Assembly (NCBI RefSeq): GCF_014873945.1
Contig: NZ_JADBEC010000003.1
Coordinates: 124,001-188,000 of the forward strand
Length of the DNA: 64,000 nt
Source: Rhizobium viscosum
GTDB lineage: Bacteria; Pseudomonadota; Alphaproteobacteria; Rhizobiales; Rhizobiaceae
Direction of reading: 5' to 3'
Under the pieces are notes generated by a model. That model was not told where the DNA came from and did no database searches. It saw only the letters and a list, made by a program, of their open reading frames with translations. The translations under genes and the position numbers were made by a program. The stretch's first letter is position 1; each line of letters opens with the position of its first letter. This document shows positions 54,711-62,988 of this stretch, one piece after another.

Positions 54711-54789
54711 CTAATGCTTTTTTTTCACCGGAGGTTGCGATTTTCTTCCATTGCCATTCTCATGAGCGATGACACAAGAGGTAAGTTTG

Positions 54790-55284
54790 ATGCGAACACG
54801 TCCGGCCGCGCGGCTGCTTCTGCTCGATCAGTTCGGGTGCGTCCTGCTTTTCAAATTTGTCTTCAGATCTGGCGCGCTTGCGGGGCGGCAATATTGGGCG
54901 ACGCCGGGCGGCGGGCTTGAAGAGGGCGAGACGTTCGAGGCCGCGGCCTTGCGCGAGCTCAGGGAAGAGACCGGCCTCTATGTGGATCAGGTGGGATCAT
55001 CGATCGGCAGCCAGTCTTTCGAATTTCAGCTCTACAATGGCGAGATGGTGCGCGCCGAGGAGCAGTTTTTTGTCGTGCGCACCGAGCGCGGCGCGATCTC
55101 CGATAGCGGCTGGACGGATCTGGAACGAGAGGTCATGGCGGATCACCGCTGGTGGTCGACCGAAGAACTGCTTGCCAGTGCCGACGTCATTTTCCCGGAT
55201 GGTATCGTCGATCTCATGAAGTCGGCAGTCTCGCAGCCTGCACTGCCGATCGCCAGCGCTGGTGACCAAAGGCCCTTGTCGTGA
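54790..55284 (+). CDS. Nudix hydrolase
   Basis: 164 aa from the ATG at 54790 (AGAGGTAAG upstream). Nudix box GGGLEEGETFEAAALRELRE-ETGL is complete (G-x5-E-x7-REUxEExGU). Preceding RLLLLDQFGCVLLFKFVFRS is the usual first strand. Pyrophosphatase on a nucleoside-diphosphate-linked substrate. Divergent from the LAS-like gene. Confidence 0.9.
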   Translation: MRTRPAARLLLLDQFGCVLLFKFVFRSGALAGRQYWATPGGGLEEGETFEAAALRELREETGLYVDQVGSSIGSQSFEFQLYNGEMVRAEEQFFVVRTERGAISDSGWTDLEREVMADHRWWSTEELLASADVIFPDGIVDLMKSAVSQPALPIASAGDQRPLS

Positions 55285-55462
55285 CACCACGCGCCCTGTA
55301 TGCATTCCGCATGACCCGCGTACCGACCCTGTCCGGCCTGTATTACGCGCTGCTCCCATAGAGCGGCGACGGTCATCTATTCGAAACCCGAAACGCCGCA
55401 CGGTCGGCGGCGCGTGTTTCAGCAGAAGGTCTCCGGCCTGATTGGCCCTCATGGAGACCCTT

Positions 55463-56737
55463 ATGACCATCAATTTCCAGCCTCCCACCAAGCTTCGATC
55501 GGAGTTTCTGCGGGTTCTCGCGGAGCGCGGATTCATCCAGCAATGCACTGATCTCGAAGCCCTCGACAACCGGCTCGGCACCGGGATCGCGACAGCCTAT
55601 AACGGTTTTGACCTCACGGCCGACAGCCTGCATGTCGGGCATCTCATCCCCATCATGATGTTGCGCTGGTTTCAGAAGACCGGCAACAGGCCGATCGCGC
55701 TGATGGGCGGGGCCACGACCCGGCTCGGCGATCCGAGCTTTCGCGATACGTCGCGCCCGTTGCTCAGCGAAGAACAGATCGCCGGCAATCTCGCCGGTAT
55801 CAAACGCATCTTCGAACGGTTCCTGACCTTCGGCGACGGGCCGACCGATGCGCTTATAGTCAACAATGCCGACTGGCTTGGCAGCCTGAGATACCTGGAT
55901 TTCCTACGTGATGTCGGCCCGCATTTTTCCGTCAACCGGATGCTTACATCCGAAAGCGTGCGCCAGCGGCTGGAGCGGGAGCAATCGCTCTCGCTGCTCG
56001 AATTCAACTACATGGTCATGCAGGGCTATGATTTTCATGTGCTTGCCGGGATGCATGGCTGCCTGCTGCAGCTCGGCGGTTCGGACCAATGGGGCAATAT
56101 TCTCAGCGGCGTCGAGTTCGGGCGGCGGGCCGGCGGGCGAACACTGTTCGGATTGACGGCGCCGCTGCTCACGACCGCGTCGGGTGCGAAGATGGGTAAG
56201 AGTGCATCGGGAGCGGTGTGGCTGAACGCCGATCGGCTGTCGCCCTACGAATTCTGGCAATTCTGGCGCAACACCGAGGATGCCGATGTCGGCCGTTTCC
56301 TGCGGTTTTTTACGGAACTGCCACTCGACGAAATCGCCCGGCTGGAGGCGCTGCAAGGCGCCGAGATCAATGTCGCGAAGAAGGTGCTTGCCGATGCGGT
56401 GACCGCGCTCTGCCACGGTGCAGATGCGGCGACAGAGGCCGCCGAGACATCGCGGCGTATGTTCGAAGAGGGCGAGACGGCCGCCGGCCTGCCGACGATC
56501 GCAGTGGATGACAATGTTCTCCGCAACGGTCTATTGCTGCCGGATGCGCTTGTTATGGCGGGGCTTGCGAAATCCAAGAGCGAGGCGCGGCGGCTGATCC
56601 TCGGCGGTGGCGTGCGCATCAACAGCCGTAACGCCGGCGATGAGGCCCTGCAGCTTGGGCCTGCGGATGCGGAAGACGGCGTCATCCGTCTATCGGTCGG
56701 CCGCAAGAAGCATGTGCTGTTGCGGCCGGAACGGTGA
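55463..56737 (+). CDS. tyrS: tyrosyl-tRNA synthetase
   Basis: 424 aa from the ATG at 55463 (GGAGA 6 bases before); an ATG at 55451 is possible. Class I motifs HVGH (57-60, for HIGH) and GAKMGKSASGAV (for KMSKS); SLLEFNYMVMQGYDF and LGGSDQWGNI form the tyrosine site. C-terminal S4 domain (KSKSEARRLILGGGVRIN). Cytoplasmic, attaches Tyr to tRNA-Tyr. A GC-rich leader hairpin lies upstream. Confidence 0.94.
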   Translation: MTINFQPPTKLRSEFLRVLAERGFIQQCTDLEALDNRLGTGIATAYNGFDLTADSLHVGHLIPIMMLRWFQKTGNRPIALMGGATTRLGDPSFRDTSRPLLSEEQIAGNLAGIKRIFERFLTFGDGPTDALIVNNADWLGSLRYLDFLRDVGPHFSVNRMLTSESVRQRLEREQSLSLLEFNYMVMQGYDFHVLAGMHGCLLQLGGSDQWGNILSGVEFGRRAGGRTLFGLTAPLLTTASGAKMGKSASGAVWLNADRLSPYEFWQFWRNTEDADVGRFLRFFTELPLDEIARLEALQGAEINVAKKVLADAVTALCHGADAATEAAETSRRMFEEGETAAGLPTIAVDDNVLRNGLLLPDALVMAGLAKSKSEARRLILGGGVRINSRNAGDEALQLGPADAEDGVIRLSVGRKKHVLLRPER

Positions 56738-56743
56738 TGCCAT

Positions 56744-56782
56744 CGCGAGCGGGCCGCCTATATGAGTGCCGGCCCGCTCGCG
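56744..56782. terminator. symmetrical hairpin between convergent tyrS and Nudix genes
   Basis: CGCGAGCGGGCC (56744-56755) and GGCCCGCTCGCG (56771-56782) are perfect 12-base arms with a 15-base loop. No T-tract. Likely two-way terminator for the convergent pair. Confidence 0.6.
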
Positions 56783-56786
56783 GATG

Positions 56787-57545
56787 TCAGAGAGCATGGT
56801 GCCGGCGGAAATGTTCTTTCAGGAAAGCCTGCGCCTTGAGGAAGCTCCATGTCCTCGCGGAACCCGGCATGAAATCCTCGTCGTTCAGAATGTCACTCAG
56901 CGGTGATGCGAAGAGTTCGGCCGCCTCGTTGCGGTCCGGCGCATGACGGGCGCCGTGAAGGATTTCGGCCGATGCGGAGCGGCTTGATGCCAACAGGAAG
57001 AGTTCCGGATGGCAATGGACCGGATCGTAGGCAAGGCCGATGGCGAAGGCGATGGCGCGGTCGATATCGGTGACGGCAACCTCCTCGGCAAGCTCGCGGG
57101 CTGCCTCCCCGAAAAGATCGATCTCTTCGCCTTCCGCCGGCTCCGCATAGCCGCCGATCAGATAGAGGGCGCCGGGATTCTGCTCCGCGGTGAGGCTTCT
57201 TCTGGTGACGATCACCTGCTGGTCTGCGGTGACAAGAACGACGGTGAGCCCGAGCGGGTCGGCGCGCTCGGCCAGCGGGTGCTCCTCGGCAAAGGCGGCA
57301 TGGCGGGTCACGACATAGGCGGAAAAGCATGTGCTCTGCGCCGTGATGGTCAGCCTGTTATCTTCGATTCTATGCGCGGCCATGCGCAGGAGCTGTCCGT
57401 CGAAGGCGGCAGGGTGTCTGGCGAGGAAACGATCCCAGTCCGCCTTCCGCAACGCCTCGACCGGATCGGAGAGGTGGAAGCTTCCGGCAAGACGGCAATG
57501 GATATGATCGACTGGTATCGTGAATGCCTGATCCGCAAATGTCAT
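56787..57545 (-). CDS. Nudix hydrolase, 252 aa form
   Basis: Nudix box is in GGYAEPAEGEEIDLFGEAAR followed by ELAEEVAV. A 110-residue N-terminal extension of no recognised family precedes it. ATG overlaps the upstream HIT stop by four bases (57542-57545), so it is translationally coupled to it. Substrate unknown. Confidence 0.8.
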   Translation of the reverse strand: MTFADQAFTIPVDHIHCRLAGSFHLSDPVEALRKADWDRFLARHPAAFDGQLLRMAAHRIEDNRLTITAQSTCFSAYVVTRHAAFAEEHPLAERADPLGLTVVLVTADQQVIVTRRSLTAEQNPGALYLIGGYAEPAEGEEIDLFGEAARELAEEVAVTDIDRAIAFAIGLAYDPVHCHPELFLLASSRSASAEILHGARHAPDRNEAAELFASPLSDILNDEDFMPGSARTWSFLKAQAFLKEHFRRHHAL

Positions 57546-58039
57546 GGGCGCAATGTCTTCCTCAGCAATTCGATGGTCTCGGTAACCGATAGTCCCTTTA
57601 TCGGCGGCGGGTCAGCCCGCTCGCAGAATTCCCGCCAGACGAAGAAGGTCAGCTCTGCGCCATCGGTCGGCGTTTCGCCGGAACCTTCGGCGAAGGTCTG
57701 CAGCAGGCGATAGCGCTCGTCCTGCCAGAAAAGGTCTTCCACCCAGTCGTAGATCGGAATGATATGGAAATGGATGGGGTAACCCGGCGCGTGGCCATAG
57801 CGGCCGATGTAGACGCGTTTTGCGCCGAGCACCGTGCCGAGAGCGGTCTGCGCCTTTGCCAGCAACGGGCCGAGTTCGGCGAGGGCTTCAGGCGAGAGTT
57901 CCGACAGGTCGTTGGTGAAGCTTCGCGAGCTGACCATGAGATAGCCGGGCAGGGCGGAATTGATGCGATGGTTCACCAGCCAGGCTGATGTTTCGGATAC
58001 ATGAAACTGTTCGGGGATTTCCAAGGACTGTTTCTCCAT
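57542..58039 (-). CDS. HIT-family hydrolase
   Basis: 165 aa from the ATG at 58039. HIT fold: VNHRINSALPGYLMVSSRSF, LSPEALAELGPLLAKAQTAL and the triad YPIHFHIIPIYDW, where H-F-H is kept but the first His of HxHxH is replaced by Pro. HIT proteins hydrolyse nucleotide phosphoramidates or dinucleotides. Coupled to the following Nudix gene. Confidence 0.82.
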   Translation of the reverse strand: MEKQSLEIPEQFHVSETSAWLVNHRINSALPGYLMVSSRSFTNDLSELSPEALAELGPLLAKAQTALGTVLGAKRVYIGRYGHAPGYPIHFHIIPIYDWVEDLFWQDERYRLLQTFAEGSGETPTDGAELTFFVWREFCERADPPPIKGLSVTETIELLRKTLRP

Positions 58040-58117
58040 CGCCTGGCGCCTGCGCGGATTCGCACTGTGGCCGACGATGGCAGGCTTCGGCAAGGCAAGA
58101 GGAGGTGACTTTCGCCT

Positions 58118-58567
58118 GTGGTCGAGGCAGATTACGGATGCATCGAAGGGGAAATATTTTTGACTGATATTGCATGCGCCATCTTCTGGCGGGAGGGCCG
58201 GGTTCTGCTGGTCCGGCGAGCAGGGCACAAAGAGCGCTTTCCGGATTGCTGGGATCTGGTCGGCGGCCATGTTGAAACCGGCGAAAGGCCGGAGGCGGCA
58301 ATGGTGCGCGAGGCAAAAGAGGAGATCGGCCTGACCCCGTTGCGGCTCAGAAAGGTCGCCGAGCATCTCGAACAAGGCACGACCTACCATCTCTTTCTAG
58401 TGAGCGAATGGCGGGGCGGAGATCCGGTATTGCTTGGTGATGAACATACGGCGATGCAATGGGTCACGCCTGGTGAGGCCGAAGCCCTTCATGATATGGG
58501 GCACCCGCAATGGTGTTCGATCTTCCGCGAGCTTCAGGAGCGGTCTCTATTTGGTGACATTTATTGA
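58118..58567 (+). CDS. small Nudix hydrolase (MutT-like)
   Basis: 149 aa; GTG start with AGGAGGTGA upstream. Box: GGHVETGERPEAAMVREAKE followed by EIGL. Opening TDIACAIFWREGRVLLVRRA is typical of MutT-like proteins. Divergent from HIT. Convergent with the aaRS-like gene. Confidence 0.88.
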   Translation: MVEADYGCIEGEIFLTDIACAIFWREGRVLLVRRAGHKERFPDCWDLVGGHVETGERPEAAMVREAKEEIGLTPLRLRKVAEHLEQGTTYHLFLVSEWRGGDPVLLGDEHTAMQWVTPGEAEALHDMGHPQWCSIFRELQERSLFGDIY

Positions 58568-58614
58568 CAGCTGAAGCCGTCGCTTAAGATGCGCAAATAC
58601 ATATAAATAAAGCT

Positions 58615-58653
58615 ATATTTAAAAATGCGAACCGGGTCCCCTAGTAAACCCGG
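58615..58653 (-). terminator. terminator of the aaRS-like gene
   Basis: On the minus strand CCGGGT...ACCCGG (58632-58653) is followed by CATTTTTAAATATA. Stem of 6 bases with a T-rich tail, 11 bases after the aaRS-like stop. Confidence 0.6.
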
Positions 58654-58664
58654 CCCGTATTCCC

Positions 58665-59414
58665 TTAAAGGCTCGTCGCCATGTTCCAGTTATACACGCA
58701 ACGATCAAGGCCGATGGCGATTTCGAGGACGAGAACCTCGTGCTCGACGGCCGGTCCCTTTTTGGGCTGCGTCCTGTAACGCTCGGGAAAATCCGTACGG
58801 CGGGAGATCGAGCAGACCTCCATCCATTTGTCGCCGTTATCCACCTCCACATCGACGGTCGTCTGCGAATAGGCGGGCAGCCGGTCGGAAGGCACGATGC
58901 GGGTCGGCAGCGGGATGAGCGCGGCGATCATTCGGCGCACGGGCTCCAGCGAGGCGGCATGATAGTCGTTGCCGCTGTCAGCCGTGTAGGCGCACTGGAA
59001 TTCCAGCTGCCAGAACTCCTTCAGGCGCATATGCTTGGTCGGCTGCTCCTGCTCGCGCCGGTAGGATCGGCCGGCCTGCCAGACGCAGAGGGGCAGACGC
59101 GTTCTCGAATGATTGCCGAGAATGTGCTGCATATAGACGTAGGTCGAGGGCGTCGTTTCCGGCCTCAGCACGAGAGGTGCTTCGGTCTCGGTCAGTTGCT
59201 CCTGCGCCCAGATATCGGCATTGGTGTAGGCGTCCGAAATGAGGGCGCGCGGCGTCAGCGCCGGCGCCTCGACCCTTCTGACATCCCAGGCGGGGTTGAC
59301 CGCTCGGAGGAAGGTTCGCACCTCCTCGGAAAAGAAACGGACCATGTGGTCACGCATGTTGATTTCGCGCTCTTCCCAGTGGACGAGCGAATTGACATTG
59401 AAAAGATTGAGCAC
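58665..59414 (-). CDS. stand-alone glycyl-tRNA-synthetase-like catalytic core
   Basis: 249 aa; GTG start with GGGAGA 8 bases upstream. Class II aaRS motifs: LVLRPETTPSTYVYMQHIL (RPET at 84-87, as RPETAQG in GlyRS), motif 2 GRSYRREQE...RLKEFWQLEF (115-139), WMEVCSISRRTDF (197-209; GlyRS has WVEIVGIAYRTDYD type), and motif 3 EIAIGLDR (231-238). It has no anticodon-binding domain, being half the length of GlyRS. Such cores in bacteria often act on non-tRNA acceptors; function here unknown. Divergent from DUF4440. Confidence 0.82.
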   Translation of the reverse strand: MLNLFNVNSLVHWEEREINMRDHMVRFFSEEVRTFLRAVNPAWDVRRVEAPALTPRALISDAYTNADIWAQEQLTETEAPLVLRPETTPSTYVYMQHILGNHSRTRLPLCVWQAGRSYRREQEQPTKHMRLKEFWQLEFQCAYTADSGNDYHAASLEPVRRMIAALIPLPTRIVPSDRLPAYSQTTVDVEVDNGDKWMEVCSISRRTDFPERYRTQPKKGPAVEHEVLVLEIAIGLDRCVYNWNMATSL

Positions 59415-59685
59415 GGTGCCTGTCTCCCTGGCAGCCCTAACAGAAGGATGGGGGCTTTACGTCCAGCAGTTCGCCGGACGCATCAGGGCATCCGGACGCT
59501 ACGGCTGGACGCGGAGACCTCGTCCGCCAAAAGCGCGCAGAACGGCAACCTGCAGGCAGGTGCGGTCGAGACGGGAGAGAGGCGCGCTGTTGGAACTCAT
59601 GGCTGACGTCGTATCCGCGGGACCGGCGCTTGTCAAATCAGCCGCTCGCCTTGCGAGCAACGCTTCATCCATGCATTCTGCTGTC

Positions 59686-60060
59686 ATGAGCGACATGGAT
59701 CTGGACCATATTCTTAGAGAACTTGCGGCCCGCGAGCCGATCTTTCACCGGCGCGAATTCGGCACGTCGCGTGCCGATCTCGAACGGATGACCGATAGCA
59801 ACTTCTGGCAGATCGGTGCGAGCGGAAAGGTTTATCAGCGCGGCTATGCGATCGAAACGTCGCTTGCGCGCTACGAGAAAGGGCCAGAGCCGCATGATTG
59901 GCCCTGCCGGGATTTTACCATCACGGTGCTGGCGGACAGGCTCTTCCTTCTCTCCTACATACTCGAGGAGCCGCAGCGTGTGACGCGCCATTCGACTATC
60001 TGGCGCCGGACAGATGAAGGCTGGAAGATCGTCTTCCATCAGGGCACAGCAACGGGGTGA
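59686..60060 (+). CDS. NTF2-like DUF4440 protein
   Basis: 124 aa from the ATG at 59686; starts at 59671 and 59695 also fit. Sequence ILRELAAREPIFHRREFGTS, DSNFWQIGASGKVYQRGYAI and HSTIWRRTDEGWKIVFHQGT show the DUF4440/SnoaL-like cone fold. Cytoplasmic small-molecule binding or enzyme, unknown ligand. The longer open frame upstream is not protein-like. Confidence 0.75.
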   Translation: MSDMDLDHILRELAAREPIFHRREFGTSRADLERMTDSNFWQIGASGKVYQRGYAIETSLARYEKGPEPHDWPCRDFTITVLADRLFLLSYILEEPQRVTRHSTIWRRTDEGWKIVFHQGTATG

Positions 60061-60077
60061 GCAGACGAAGCCTGCTT

Positions 60078-61814
60078 CTATTGCACCAACACTGATTGCT
60101 GGCAGCGTACGTCGGTGACGCGGACATCGGCTTCGCCGATCTTGATGCCTAGCAGGGTCAGCGTGTTGAAAAGCAGTTCGTCCAGCGGCTTGGTGAGTCC
60201 GGTCAGTGTATCGGCGACAGCACCCTGGATCACCGCTTTCGGCAGACCGATGCCGAGACCGAGGATCGTGACCTGGATATCGGCATTGGCAAGCAGGCTG
60301 GTGACGGTCGAGGTCAGCGTATCCTTGGTCGAAACATTCTTGATGGTCTTGGCGGCAATGTCCTGCGGCCGGAAGGTCAACCTGGTCTTGGTCTGGTTGG
60401 TGACATTGACCTGCGCCAAAGCGGAAACGTCGAGCAGCGTCGCATCGATGATCTTGGCACGACTTACACGCGGCTTGCTGCCAAAATTGGCGAAGGCGCT
60501 GGTATCGACATCGCCGAGATCGAGCTCGGCGACACCGGGTACGACATCGATGCCGACATTGGCGTTCTGGATCCCGCCGAGGCAGGAAATGCTGGCGAGC
60601 TTGGCTTCCGCGTAGGCGACCTCGACATAGAGCGGGACGCGCAGCTTGATGCCGGCAATCGAGCTGATGCCAAGAACATTCAGTTCGATTGCGAGCCGCA
60701 CCTGGGCGGTGCGTACGACCGTGCCCGTGGTGCCGACGGCGTTGGAGGCCATCTCCTTCGGCGGCTCGCCGATCGCGAGCGTCAGTTTCGTGCCGGCAAT
60801 GCCGGGGATGGCGGCATTCAGATTGACGGCGACCTGCTTCTTCTGGTTGGCGGCGATTGCGGCAGCCGAGAGGATATCCATTACGCTGGCATCGACCGAA
60901 AGATGCGAGCCGCTGCCCACAACCCTTTCACCTGTCGAGCCGAGATTCAACAGGTCTTCCAGCTTCAGTTTGACCTGGGTAGTGCCGAGCGCCTTCTGCA
61001 TCGTATCCAGCGCCTTCGTCACCGTGGGCGTCAGGCCGCTGGTCTTCTTCAGCGTGGTGAGCAGACGGGGATAGGTGATTTCGGTCGCGAGCACGTCATT
61101 ATAACTGCCGGCGGTGAGATTGAGATCGGTCGCCAGCGTATCCAGGAAGGAGAGCAGCTCGACATTGGCATCCGCAAGCGCGGTATAGTCTGCGACCTTG
61201 AGGGAAAGCGTCGTGCCGAGCAGGCTTCCGAGCAATGCGTTCAGCACCCCGTCATTGAGGCTAGCAAGGCGCGAGCCGACGGAAAAGGCGGCAAGCTTGG
61301 CGGCAGAGGCCGTGCCCGTGGCACTCAAGGTCGGAGCAGCGGCGAAGGCAGCGGCAAACGTCAGCTCGGCCTTTTGACTGAGGTCCACTCTCGCTGCATC
61401 GTAAGGTTGCATCCCAGGAGAGAAGCGGCTGCCAAGCGCCGTGGATGGATCGGCGAGGTAGGTGCCCGGCACCAGGTTTGCAATCGCATCGAACGTCTGG
61501 AGGTCGGCTTCCGAAAGCTGCTTCATTCCCTCTTTCGTCTCATAGCCGCTTGCCGTTTTCACGGCGACGTTCAGGCCATTCTGGCTGAAGTTGGCCACGA
61601 GGTTTTCAGCCGCGTGGTTGATATCGGAGGCGGCGACGATGGCGCCCAAATCGCTCAATTCCTGCAGGCGGCGCTGCTGCAGCGTCATCATGCCGTAGTC
61701 GATGCCGAGGCCGAGCGTATAGAGGATGAGCGGCGCGCAGAGAGCTGCAGTGATGGCAATATTGCCTGCCGCATCGACCACGAAGCAGCCCAGCCAAACC
61801 CGAAATGTCCGCAT
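60078..61814 (-). CDS. TadG-like pilus/surface protein
   Basis: 578 aa; GGAGG 7 bases before the ATG. N-terminal TadG-like helix (AAGNIAITAALCAPLILYTL) and a long Ala/Thr/Leu-rich extracytoplasmic region without a vWA domain. It begins immediately after the TadE gene (stop to start 1 base apart), giving a TadE-TadG pair for Flp/Tad pilus or surface assembly. No secretin or ATPase is in the window. Confidence 0.82.
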   Translation of the reverse strand: MRTFRVWLGCFVVDAAGNIAITAALCAPLILYTLGLGIDYGMMTLQQRRLQELSDLGAIVAASDINHAAENLVANFSQNGLNVAVKTASGYETKEGMKQLSEADLQTFDAIANLVPGTYLADPSTALGSRFSPGMQPYDAARVDLSQKAELTFAAAFAAAPTLSATGTASAAKLAAFSVGSRLASLNDGVLNALLGSLLGTTLSLKVADYTALADANVELLSFLDTLATDLNLTAGSYNDVLATEITYPRLLTTLKKTSGLTPTVTKALDTMQKALGTTQVKLKLEDLLNLGSTGERVVGSGSHLSVDASVMDILSAAAIAANQKKQVAVNLNAAIPGIAGTKLTLAIGEPPKEMASNAVGTTGTVVRTAQVRLAIELNVLGISSIAGIKLRVPLYVEVAYAEAKLASISCLGGIQNANVGIDVVPGVAELDLGDVDTSAFANFGSKPRVSRAKIIDATLLDVSALAQVNVTNQTKTRLTFRPQDIAAKTIKNVSTKDTLTSTVTSLLANADIQVTILGLGIGLPKAVIQGAVADTLTGLTKPLDELLFNTLTLLGIKIGEADVRVTDVRCQQSVLVQ

Positions 61815-61815
61815 G

Positions 61816-62238
61816 TCAGATGCCTCCCATCCGGATGGTGGCGAAACGACGGATCACATGGTCGGGGAGGGGAAATGTGTAGAGATTCCAGAGCGGAAGA
61901 TTGGACGTGTCATAGGCAGCGGAGACGGTGAACTGGTTGGTATTGGTCGGATCGGTGGCGACGCTGATCTGCAGTTTCGAAAGGTCGAGCAGCGGATGGT
62001 CGATCGTCGACCGGGAGATGAAATCGTTGACGAGTTGCGTGCGTTCCTGGCTGGTGAGACCCGCGACAGCGGTGCGCGCGGCATCCGCGGTCAACTGCTG
62101 AACGGCATGGGCTGCGCTTAGATAGATACCATAGGCAATCATCGTCAGCACGATCAGTATGAAGAGCGGTGCGACGATTGCAAATTCAATGGCGGCAGCT
62201 CCCGTGATATTGGCGTGGAAACGACGATGCAGCTTCAT
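61816..62238 (-). CDS. TadE-family pseudopilin-like protein
   Basis: 140 aa, GAGGTGA upstream. TadE signature RRFHANITGAAAIEFAIVAP followed by LFILIVLTMIAYGIYLSAAH, with the Glu of the cleavage-type motif. Membrane-anchored, Tad-system component by family. Upstream of the TadG gene. Confidence 0.9.
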   Translation of the reverse strand: MKLHRRFHANITGAAAIEFAIVAPLFILIVLTMIAYGIYLSAAHAVQQLTADAARTAVAGLTSQERTQLVNDFISRSTIDHPLLDLSKLQISVATDPTNTNQFTVSAAYDTSNLPLWNLYTFPLPDHVIRRFATIRMGGI

Positions 62239-62526
62239 ATTTCACCTCGCTTGCCGCCGAGTTATGTTCTCGATCAGTATCCGGATCGTAAATCAGAATT
62301 TGTTAATTTTGGTTTATCTAATAAACGTATTGGCTGCATTCACGAGGAATGATGCCATACCAAAGGCATTGATATGAGCCAGGAAGGTCTTCCTGATCCG
62401 GCCCGGAACCAATGATGCTCTGCCCGTCCAGAGCATCAATTTTCCTGAAACCTTTGATCAGCGCTTTGGATTTGACTGGCGGTTGTACCGACGTCACTCT
62501 GCCTGCTGCTTCGGGGGAGAACGGAA
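62239..62526. other. intergenic region with an orphan terminator-like hairpin
   Basis: A perfect 9-base stem GATGCTCTG (62414-62422) / CAGAGCATC (62429-62437), loop CCCGTC, followed by AATTTTCC, points along the plus strand, but no plus-strand gene lies upstream (TadE is leftward). The rest is AT-rich from 62280 to 62335. May mark a small RNA. Confidence 0.45.
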
Positions 62527-62925
62527 ATGAGCGAACATCATGCAGGCGGGTGCCTGTGCGGCGCGGTGCGGTTCGAAGCGCTGGAGAAGCCCGATGTAGT
62601 GGTCGGCTGCCATTGCTCGCAGTGCCGGCGGCAGACCGGGCTTTATTACGCCTCGGCCGACGTGCCGGTTTCGGCGCTGACCATCACCGGCGAGGAAAAC
62701 CTGCGCTGGTATGAGTCGAGCAATGAGGCCAGGCGCGGTTTCTGCTCGCAATGCGGTTCGGCGCTGTTCTGGCAGAGGCTCGGCGGACCGGCCATGTCCA
62801 TCCTGGCCGGCGCTTTCGACGAACCGAACGGGCTCCGCTTCGGCTATCATATCTTCTGTGCCGACAAGGCCGATTTCTACGAGATCCCCGATGGCGTTCC
62901 GCAATATGCTGCAGGACGGCCTTAG
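62527..62925 (+). CDS. GFA-family (CENP-V/GFA) zinc protein
   Basis: 132 aa. Cys ligands: GGCLCGAVRFEALEKPDVVV, GCHCSQCRRQTGLY and FCSQCGSALFWQ. Same family as 4773-5186, closer to the standard 130-residue type. Activity on S-hydroxymethylglutathione is family-level only. Confidence 0.92.
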   Translation: MSEHHAGGCLCGAVRFEALEKPDVVVGCHCSQCRRQTGLYYASADVPVSALTITGEENLRWYESSNEARRGFCSQCGSALFWQRLGGPAMSILAGAFDEPNGLRFGYHIFCADKADFYEIPDGVPQYAAGRP

Positions 62926-62938
62926 AGGTTTTTGTTTC

Positions 62939-62988
62939 ACGCAATTCCGGACGCAAAACCGCTGCACACTTTTGCTGGAATTGCTTTA
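62939..62988. repeat. short palindromic intergenic repeat (RIME-like), copy 2
   Basis: GCAATTCC (62941-62948) and GGAATTGC (62977-62984) are perfect arms; interior GACGCAAAACC and CACTTTTG match copy 1 at 7967-8015. It lies between convergent genes and supplies the stop of the downstream MBL gene. Confidence 0.65.

Noticed and set aside
55388..55420. GC-rich hairpin before tyrS as a T-box or attenuator
   Set aside because: No T-box sequence or specifier structure, no T-run; T-box control is not expected in this group.
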